The notes below the pieces were generated by a model. It saw only the letters and a list, made by a program, of their open reading frames with translations. It had not been told where the DNA came from and made no database searches. A program made the translations under genes and the position numbers. Shown piece after piece: positions 1-5,029 of a stretch of DNA of 6,108 bases (its first letter is position 1; the number at the start of each line of letters is the position of its first letter). The stretch is from Gemmatimonadota bacterium. Its GTDB lineage: Bacteria > Gemmatimonadota > Gemmatimonadetes > Gemmatimonadales > Gemmatimonadaceae. The stretch lies in contig JAOUHR010000127.1 of assembly GCA_029884515.1 (NCBI GenBank), positions 1-6,108 on the forward strand. The letters are read 5' to 3'.

Positions 1-1
1 C

Positions 2-1930
2 GAGGAGGTGCTGGAACTGATCGAGCAGGTCGGCGGCCGCGTGATCCACGAGCCGGGGTCGGGGCCGTCCGCGGCGCGGAGCATCATCTCGGTGGCGAAC
101 TCCGTGAGCGTCTCGCCGCCGCCCGCCTCGTCGTTCATGATGGGCAATATCGAGATCGGGGCGCCCGACGGCGCCGTGCCGGAGCCGCCGTCGGCACCCG
201 AGCTCCTCGGGATCGACCACGGCTACATCGCGGAGCCGCCGCCCGGGGCGCCCGAGGCGAAGGCCACCGAGACTCCCGGCCGACGCACCGGGCGCCCGCC
301 GCCGCCAGACTCGACCGCGCCCACGCTCGAGATCGCCGATCCGACCCGTGCCGGCGCACCCAAGCGCCGCGCGTCCATCCTCGATATCGCCTTTGATTTC
401 GACGAGGGCAGGATCGATCTCAGCGAGTTCCCCGCCCCGCCGACGAGGGCTCCCGCGTCGGCGCCAACCGCGCCTGAGCTGCCGTCGTCACCCACTCCGA
501 CCAGCGAGGCGCCGGGCGTCCCGCTGTTCGACGAGCCGGCGGACTCCGCCCCGACGCCCGCACGCGCCAGGACGCCGATGGCGACCCCGATACCCGGTCG
601 GATCGAGGGGGTGCTTGCCGACTACATCGCCGAGACCGCGGAGTCCGTCGAGACCGGCGAACTGCTGGAGTTCTCTTCCGGACCCTCGGCGATCGAGGGA
701 CCGCTCGAACCGCTGGTCGATCCGGAGCCCCCACGCGCGAGCACGAGCGGCCTGACGCCCGTGGAGGGCCTGCACCGCGTCGATTTCGCGGCGCAGATCG
801 AACCCCTCGCCGATCTCGAGGCCACCGAGTTCGTGGGCGGCGATGCATGGGTACTGGGCGGCCTGGAGTCGCTGGGCCAGTCGGCGAACGCTGCGCCGCT
901 CCTCGGCGAGACGGGCACGGACCCGTTCGCCGAGGTTCCCGTCACGGCGGACGCTGACGCGAACGCTGACGCGAACGCTGACGCGAACGCTGACGCGGAC
1001 GCTGGCGTGGACATGCACGCTGACGCGGACGCCGAACCGATCGCCGAGGCCGAGGCCGAGACCGACGACGCGGAGCAACCGGATGTGCTCTCGGATACCC
1101 CGCGCACGTTCGTCACCGAGACGATGGCGCAGCTCTACGTGAAGCAGGGCTTCCGGGACCGGGCGATCGCCGTCTACCACCAGTTGATCGAGGAGAACCC
1201 GGACGACGAGGGACTTCGCGACCGGTTGGCCGCGCTCGAGGAGTCGGACCGCCCGTCACTCGGCTTCGAGCCCACCGTGGAGGCCGAGGAGGAGGATGTG
1301 CCGCCGCCGAACGCGATGCTCGCCGATGTGTCCTTCGAGGACGTGGCGCTCGCGACACCGCCGGAACCGGTCCGCGCCTCCCGCGCGACTCCGGCGAGTG
1401 GTGCGCCCGCCCCGCCGGCCGGGCCCACGGCCCGCGAGTTCCTGCGCGCGTTCTCGCGGCGGGACCTGACGCCCAAGGCCTCCGCGACCGTCACACCCAG
1501 CGCGGGGGACAGCGCGTCGTCGGCTCCCAGGGTTCCCGGCGGCGGGCTCGACCTGCTCTTCGGCCCCGACGTGAACAGCGAGGACGAGCGCGCCGCGCAT
1601 ATCATCGCCGCCGTCGCCACGACCTCCGGGCCCTCCGGCGGCTCGGCGATGGACTCGCTCTTCGGCGAAGGGCCGTCCGCGCCGCTGCCGGAGATCCTCC
1701 GGCGCGGCGCGACGCCACGCGCCTCGGACCGCATCCGGTTCGACCAGTTCTTCACGCCCTCCGGCGCCACGAAGGCCGTGAGCGGCGAGCCGACGTCACA
1801 CGCCGAGGCGCGCGCGGATGCACACGCGGCCGCGCCGGAGCCCGAGGAGGCGAGGGACGCGGACGACGAACCGCCCGACGAGGACGACCTCGACCAGTTC
1901 CAGGGCTGGCTCAAGGGCCTCACGCCGTGA
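2..1930 (+). CDS. Disordered acidic protein with one TPR-like hairpin, 5' end open
   Basis: A GTG lies at position 8, but the frame is already open from base 2 (two Glu codons) and no spaced Shine-Dalgarno site fits, so the gene probably begins upstream; residue numbers here count from the GTG. Most of the roughly 640 visible residues are Ala/Pro/Asp/Glu/Ser-rich and look disordered. The one clear fold is a TPR-like helical hairpin at about residues 367-410, with the segments TETMAQLYVKQGFRDRAIA and VYHQLIEENPDD followed by a third helix. TPRs mediate protein-protein contacts. Short hydrophobic islands punctuate the disorder: ILDIAFDFDEG (about 123), REFLRAFSRR (about 477), LDLLFG and MDSLFG (about 515-555), FDQFF (about 578) and a C-terminal FQGWLKGL. 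A 12-bp repeat lies inside. No signal peptide or membrane helix is visible in this part. The layout resembles TPR proteins I associate with Gemmatimonadota, which is inference. It overlaps aroQ by four bases. Function is unknown; a scaffold or adaptor role is possible. Confidence 0.8.
   Translation, partial: EEVLELIEQVGGRVIHEPGSGPSAARSIISVANSVSVSPPPASSFMMGNIEIGAPDGAVPEPPSAPELLGIDHGYIAEPPPGAPEAKATETPGRRTGRPPPPDSTAPTLEIADPTRAGAPKRRASILDIAFDFDEGRIDLSEFPAPPTRAPASAPTAPELPSSPTPTSEAPGVPLFDEPADSAPTPARARTPMATPIPGRIEGVLADYIAETAESVETGELLEFSSGPSAIEGPLEPLVDPEPPRASTSGLTPVEGLHRVDFAAQIEPLADLEATEFVGGDAWVLGGLESLGQSANAAPLLGETGTDPFAEVPVTADADANADANADANADADAGVDMHADADAEPIAEAEAETDDAEQPDVLSDTPRTFVTETMAQLYVKQGFRDRAIAVYHQLIEENPDDEGLRDRLAALEESDRPSLGFEPTVEAEEEDVPPPNAMLADVSFEDVALATPPEPVRASRATPASGAPAPPAGPTAREFLRAFSRRDLTPKASATVTPSAGDSASSAPRVPGGGLDLLFGPDVNSEDERAAHIIAAVATTSGPSGGSAMDSLFGEGPSAPLPEILRRGATPRASDRIRFDQFFTPSGATKAVSGEPTSHAEARADAHAAAPEPEEARDADDEPPDEDDLDQFQGWLKGLTP
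953..1012 (+). repeat. 12-bp tandem repeat encoding Ala-Asp-Ala-Asn
   Basis: Three identical units of GCTGACGCGAAC occupy 953-988. A one-base variant (GCTGACGCGGAC) follows at 989-1000 and a more diverged unit at 1001-1012, with decayed traces to about 1033. The unit is four codons, so copy-number change preserves the reading frame. It encodes ADAN repeats grading into ADAD within the acidic linker that precedes the TPR-like hairpin. The near identity of the first three units at DNA level suggests recent slippage expansion. Confidence 0.9.
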
Positions 1931-2379
1931 GGATCGCCGTCCTCAACGGGCCGAACCTGAACCTGCTGGGCATCCGGGAGCCGGCGATCTACGGCCGCAC
2001 GACGCTCGCCGAGATCGAGGCCCGGCTGGAAGAGGTGGGTGCCGAGCTCGGCGTGACGCTCCTCTTCTCGCAGTTCAACGAGGAGGGCCGGATGATCGAG
2101 GCCATCCAGAACTGCCACGGCGTGGTCGCGGGCGCGCTGGTGAACGCGGGGGCCTGGACGCACACGAGCCTCGCGCTGCGTGATGCGTTCGCGGCGGTGT
2201 CGCTGCCGTATGTGGAGGTGCACCTCTCGAACATCCAGGCTCGCGAGCCGGAGCGCCGCCATTCGTGGCTCGCGCCTGGGGCGCTCGCCATCGTGGCGGG
2301 GTTCGGCGCGGACGGGTACGAGCTGGCGCTCCGCGGCCTGGTGCGCGCCCTGAGCGCGGTGCCCGACGCCGGAGGGTGA
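1927..2379 (+). CDS. aroQ: Type II 3-dehydroquinate dehydratase
   Basis: This cytosolic enzyme converts 3-dehydroquinate to 3-dehydroshikimate in the shikimate pathway to aromatic amino acids. The 150-residue length is normal for the type II family, which forms dodecamers of flavodoxin-like subunits. The N-terminus IAVLNGPNLNLLGIREP is the family signature. Catalytic and binding positions known from the Mycobacterium enzyme are all present with matching spacing: Arg17 and Tyr22 (lid arginine and catalytic tyrosine), Asn73, His79, Asp86, His99 (general acid, in EVHLSN) and Arg110. The usual QSNxEG motif reads QFNEEG (residues 49-54), a mild variant. The GTG start is fixed by the signature beginning at residue 3; it overlaps the upstream stop as GTGA, suggesting translational coupling. 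A weak AAGGG lies at 1913-1917. A 40-bp gap separates it from the ZIP gene. Confidence 0.97.
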   Translation: MRIAVLNGPNLNLLGIREPAIYGRTTLAEIEARLEEVGAELGVTLLFSQFNEEGRMIEAIQNCHGVVAGALVNAGAWTHTSLALRDAFAAVSLPYVEVHLSNIQAREPERRHSWLAPGALAIVAGFGADGYELALRGLVRALSAVPDAGG

Positions 2380-2394
2380 GCGGGCGCGCCGCTT

Positions 2395-2420
2395 CCCCGG
2401 CGGCGGCTATCTTCCCGGGG
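2395..2420 (+). promoter_or_regulatory. Putative promoter of the ZIP gene, leaderless type
   Basis: The hexamer TATCTT at 2408-2413 fits the bacterial -10 pattern TAnnnT. Six bases separate it from the GTG at 2420, so a transcript would be expected to begin on or beside the start codon. No Shine-Dalgarno motif with usable spacing is present. No convincing -35 hexamer is seen 16-18 bp upstream. The box is enclosed by a perfect inverted repeat, CCCCGG (2395-2400) and CCGGGG (2415-2420), which could be an operator or chance in this GC-rich DNA. It lies in the longest gene-free gap of the window. Confidence 0.45.
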
Positions 2421-3130
2421 TGACTCCTCTCCTCTACGCGGTCGTGGCGGCGCTCGGCAACCTCGCCGGCGCCGCCGCCGTCACGGCCCGCCCGCGCTGG
2501 TCGCCGCGCACGCTCGAACTGCTGCTCGCGTTCGCCGCGGGGTTCCTGGTGGTGGTCTCCCTCGTGGGGCTCCTCCCCGAGGCGGTGGAACGCGGCGGGC
2601 GCGACGCGGCGTTCGTGGTGCTGGTGGGGTTCCTCCTCGTGCACCTCACGCAGCACGCGCTCGTGGGCCACTTCCACTTCGGCGAGGAGACGCACCACGT
2701 CTCGCGCGGGGTGAGCGTCTCGGCGCTGGTGGGACTCCTGTTGCACACCTTCGTGGACGGCGTGGCGATCGCGAGCGCGTTCGGGGTGGACGCGAGGCTC
2801 GGGGTGCTCGTCTTCGGCGCGGTGCTGCTGCACAAGGTGCCCGAGGGGCTCGCGATCGCGTCGCTCTGGATCGCCTCCGGGTACAGCCGGCGGAGTGCAC
2901 TCGGGGCTGCGGCCGCGCTCGGGATCGCCACGATCGCCGGCTACGCGCTCACCTCGGTGCTCGATCCGCTCGCCCATTGGGGACTCGCCCTCTCGGCCGG
3001 CGTGACGCTGTACGTGGGTGCGTCCAACCTGATCCCCGAGTTCCAGGGGAGGTCCGGCTGGACGCACAACCTCGTGTTCTTCGTCGGCTGCGGGATCGCG
3101 CTCGTGCTGCGAACCGTGCTGGGGCACTGA
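2420..3130 (+). CDS. ZIP-family divalent metal transporter
   Basis: An inner-membrane permease of 236 residues, the usual size for bacterial ZIP proteins, which import Zn(II), Fe(II) or related cations. About eight hydrophobic helices are visible, at roughly residues 3-23, 31-52, 62-83, 98-121, 126-150, 158-180, 186-206 and 213-232. Helix 4 carries the HxxxDG metal-site motif (HTFVDG, His109 and Asp113) and helix 5 carries HKxPEG (His138 and Glu142); these are the family's binuclear metal-binding signatures. The loop between helices 3 and 4 is histidine-rich (His84, His86, His92, His93), as in many ZIPs, and probably binds metal in the cytoplasm. Helix 7 ends in NLIPEF, also typical. The GTG at 2420 places the first helix at the extreme N-terminus. 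rarA follows after 3 bp. The family is secure; the metal and the subfamily (ZupT-like or other) cannot be told from this sequence. Confidence 0.93.
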   Translation: MTPLLYAVVAALGNLAGAAAVTARPRWSPRTLELLLAFAAGFLVVVSLVGLLPEAVERGGRDAAFVVLVGFLLVHLTQHALVGHFHFGEETHHVSRGVSVSALVGLLLHTFVDGVAIASAFGVDARLGVLVFGAVLLHKVPEGLAIASLWIASGYSRRSALGAAAALGIATIAGYALTSVLDPLAHWGLALSAGVTLYVGASNLIPEFQGRSGWTHNLVFFVGCGIALVLRTVLGH

Positions 3131-3133
3131 GGC

Positions 3134-4537
3134 GTGGCCGGCGCGGAACGCACCCGGCACGCGCGCGGTGGAGCGCCGGAGCCCGGGCTCTTCGAGCGGC
3201 CGGGAGCCGCGCCGCTGGCGGCGCGGCTCCGCCCGCGCGTGCTCGAGGAGGTCGTGGGTCAGGAGCGCCTGTTGGCGCCCGGCCAGCCGCTCCGCGTCGC
3301 GATCGAACGCGGGGAGACGGGCTCGATCCTCTTCTGGGGCCCGCCCGGCAGCGGCAAGACGACCCTCGCGCGCCTCATCGCGCGGTACGTGCAAGGGGAG
3401 TTCGTGCCCTTCAGCGCCGTCACGGACGGCGTGCCGCGGCTCCGGGAGATCGTGGGCGACGCCGAGAAGCGGCGGGTCCTCGGCACGCGTACGGTGCTCT
3501 TCGTGGACGAGATCCATCGCTTCAACCGCGCGCAGCAGGACGCGCTCCTGCCGCACGTGGAGAGCGGCCTCCTCACGCTCATCGGCGCGACGACGGAGAA
3601 TCCGAGCTTCGAGCTCACCGGCGCGCTCCTCTCGCGGCTCCGCGTGTTCGTGCTCGATCCGCTCGACGCGGGCGCCATCGCCACGCTGGTGGACCGCGCG
3701 CTGGCCGACGCCGAGCGCGGACTCGGCGGCAGCGGCATCACGCTCGCCGATGACGCGCGCGCCCTCCTCGCCGAGCACGCCGATGGCGACGCGCGCCGCG
3801 CGCTCACCGTGCTCGAGGCCGCCGTCGTGCTCCTCGATTCCAAGGCGGGGGAGGCGGCGTCGCGTGCGCTGACGCGCGAGATCGTCACGGCCGCGCTGCA
3901 GACCCGCGTGGCCGCCTACGACAAGTCCGGCGAGCAGCACTTCAACCTGATCTCCGCCTATCACAAGAGCCTGCGCGGCTCGGATCCGCAGGCGGCGCTC
4001 TACTGGCTCGCGCGCATGATCGAGGGTGGCGAGGACCCGATGTACATCGCGCGCCGCACGGTCCGCTTCGCCACCGAGGACGTCGGGCTCGCCGACCCGC
4101 GGGCGCTGCAGGTGGCCCTCGCGGCGCGGGACGCCTATCACTTCCTCGGTTCACCCGAAGGCGAACTCGCGCTGGCCGAGGCGGCCGTGTACCTGGCGAC
4201 CGCCCCCAAGTCGAACCGCGTGTACGCGGCGTGGGGTGCGGCCCTCGAGGCCGCACGGACCTCGCCCGCGGCTGCCGTGCCGCTCGCCATCCGCAACGCG
4301 CCCACGGAGCTCATGAAGGAACTGGGGTACGGCGCCGGGTACCAGTATGCGCACGCCGTGCCCGAGGCCTACACGCCGCAGGAGTATCTTCCGGACGCGC
4401 TCCGCGGCGCCGAGTACTACGTGCCCGGCGAGTTCGGCTTCGAGAAGGAGGTCGCGAAGCGACTCGCGTGGTGGCGTGGGCTCCGTGAGCGGATGGATGC
4501 CGCGGGTGAAACCCCCTTTGCACAGGACGACGCATGA
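3134..4537 (+). CDS. rarA: Replication-associated recombination protein A (AAA+ ATPase)
   Basis: RarA (also MgsA, related to eukaryotic WRNIP1 and yeast Mgs1) is a tetrameric AAA+ ATPase acting at stalled forks and gaps, with contacts to SSB in studied species. The 467 residues show the complete domain order. After the N-terminal PLAARLRP and VVGQERLL segments comes Walker A GPPGSGKT (69-76, Lys75), then Walker B VLFVDEIHRF (121-130), sensor 1 in GATTENPS (Asn156), a likely arginine finger in SRLR (Arg168) and sensor 2 in GDARRAL (218-224). The C-terminal oligomerization domain follows, with HFNLISAYHKSLRGSDP and DPMYIARR. The end (YTPQEYLPD, EYYVPGEFGFE) is intact. The GTG at 3134 is the only usable start before the conserved region (next is codon 36). 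It lies 3 bp after the ZIP stop with no good Shine-Dalgarno site, so coupling is likely. Dense palindromes occupy codons 16-33. Confidence 0.96.
   Translation: MAGAERTRHARGGAPEPGLFERPGAAPLAARLRPRVLEEVVGQERLLAPGQPLRVAIERGETGSILFWGPPGSGKTTLARLIARYVQGEFVPFSAVTDGVPRLREIVGDAEKRRVLGTRTVLFVDEIHRFNRAQQDALLPHVESGLLTLIGATTENPSFELTGALLSRLRVFVLDPLDAGAIATLVDRALADAERGLGGSGITLADDARALLAEHADGDARRALTVLEAAVVLLDSKAGEAASRALTREIVTAALQTRVAAYDKSGEQHFNLISAYHKSLRGSDPQAALYWLARMIEGGEDPMYIARRTVRFATEDVGLADPRALQVALAARDAYHFLGSPEGELALAEAAVYLATAPKSNRVYAAWGAALEAARTSPAAAVPLAIRNAPTELMKELGYGAGYQYAHAVPEAYTPQEYLPDALRGAEYYVPGEFGFEKEVAKRLAWWRGLRERMDAAGETPFAQDDA
3179..3230 (+). repeat. Perfect palindromes in the 5' coding end of rarA
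   Basis: Two inverted repeats lie 14 bp apart. The first is a perfect 12-bp palindrome, GAGCCCGGGCTC (3179-3190). The second has two perfect 13-bp arms, GGAGCCGCGCCGC (3203-3215) and GCGGCGCGGCTCC (3218-3230), around a two-base centre. In RNA it would form about a 12-bp stem with a four-base loop. No U-tract follows, so it is not an ordinary intrinsic terminator. It overlaps the codons for the conserved PLAARLRP segment, so codon and GC bias may account for part of it. It begins about 45-70 bases after the start codon. Confidence 0.75.
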
Positions 4538-4998
4538 CCGGGAGACGCATGCTGGTGATGGGCGCACTCGCGCTGACGGGCCTCGTGGGATGCCGCTCGC
4601 TCGCCCGGCAGGCGTTCGCCGACCCGGTGGTGGAGGTGAAGGACGTGCGGGTCAGGAGCATCGGGCTGCAGGGCGGTTCGCTCGACGTGATCCTCGATGT
4701 CTACAATCCCAACGAGTACCGCCTCGACGCCACGCGCATCACGTACCAGGTGTGGGTGGACACGAACCAGGTCGCGACCGGGGCGATCGACAAGCTGGTG
4801 ACGCTCACGCAGAAGGGGCGCTCCGACATCGTGGTGCCGGTGGACTTCGACGTGGCCGCGGTGCGCGCGGCGCTCATGCGCTTCACGCTCGCTGGCACGC
4901 TCGACTATCGCGTGAAGGGGCAGTTCACGGTGGTGACGCCGTTCGGGAACATCACGCGCCCGTACTCGGGCGTGGGTCGGATCGACGCGGCACGCTAG
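4534..4998 (+). CDS. WHy/LEA14-type lipoprotein
   Basis: A 154-residue secreted lipoprotein. Residues 1-20 form a lipoprotein signal: basic MTGRR, a hydrophobic stretch (MLVMGALALTG) and lipobox LVGC with Cys20 as the lipidation site. Arg21 at +2 is not the Asp inner-membrane retention signal, so outer-membrane anchoring facing the periplasm is the simpler guess. The mature part is one beta-rich domain resembling the WHy domain of LEA type 2 proteins. It opens with VEVKDVRVRSIGL and has the NPN motif (Asn58-Pro59-Asn60 in DVYNPNEYRLDA) and alternating strands ending in DYRVKGQFTVVTPFG. LEA14-like proteins are linked to desiccation and stress tolerance, but the role of bacterial secreted forms is poorly defined. 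The ATG at 4534 overlaps the rarA stop as ATGA and has AGGA six bases upstream. The in-frame ATG at 4549 would lose the basic n-region. The stop codon is part of the downstream TAGATT box. Confidence 0.87.
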   Translation: MTGRRMLVMGALALTGLVGCRSLARQAFADPVVEVKDVRVRSIGLQGGSLDVILDVYNPNEYRLDATRITYQVWVDTNQVATGAIDKLVTLTQKGRSDIVVPVDFDVAAVRAALMRFTLAGTLDYRVKGQFTVVTPFGNITRPYSGVGRIDAAR

Positions 4999-5001
4999 AT
5001 T
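4996..5001 (+). promoter_or_regulatory. Putative -10 box upstream of hflX
   Basis: TAGATT fits TAnnnT and its first three bases are the stop codon of the lipoprotein gene. Seven bases (GGGGGAC) separate it from a GTG at 5009, the same geometry as the box before the ZIP gene. No convincing -35 element is seen. If used, the transcript would begin at or next to that GTG. The placement matches leaderless promoters known from several high-GC phyla. There is no experimental support in the sequence itself. Confidence 0.4.
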
Positions 5002-5008
5002 GGGGGAC

Positions 5009-5029
5009 GTGCCCGCATCCGGCACCTGA
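5009..5029 (+). other. Possible six-codon leader frame before hflX
   Basis: The GTG placed correctly for a leaderless transcript reads Val/Met-Pro-Ala-Ser-Gly-Thr and then TGA at 5027-5029. Its stop overlaps an in-frame CTG of hflX as CTGA, the same overlap geometry as the GTGA and ATGA junctions elsewhere in the window. It may be a coupling mini-ORF. It may instead be the true N-terminus of HflX separated by a one-base deletion: one extra C in ACCTGACC would join the two frames without a stop. The sequence alone cannot decide. Confidence 0.3.

Noticed and set aside
953..1033. Repeat tract as a CRISPR array or phase-variable frameshift switch
   Set aside because: Units are contiguous with no spacers, and the 12-bp period keeps the frame, so copy change cannot switch the gene off.
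1174..2262. 362-codon open frame on the minus strand
   Set aside because: It lies antisense to the TPR protein and aroQ, with Ser/Ala/Gly low-complexity translation and no domain.
3203..3230. Hairpin as an intrinsic terminator between ZIP and rarA
   Set aside because: No T-tract follows, and the stem lies inside conserved rarA codons.
3168..3872. Second + strand frame inside rarA
   Set aside because: It is a Ser/Arg/Ala-rich out-of-frame shadow, while the rarA frame carries all AAA+ motifs over the same bases.
2075..4141. 688-codon open frame on the minus strand
   Set aside because: It runs antisense across aroQ, the ZIP gene and rarA, which all have clear family motifs. Its translation is Arg/Glu/His/Ala-rich low complexity, typical of an antisense shadow in high-GC DNA.
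4549..4998. Internal ATG as the lipoprotein start, with GGGAG upstream
   Set aside because: The spacing is only four bases, and this start would remove the basic n-region needed for a normal lipoprotein signal.
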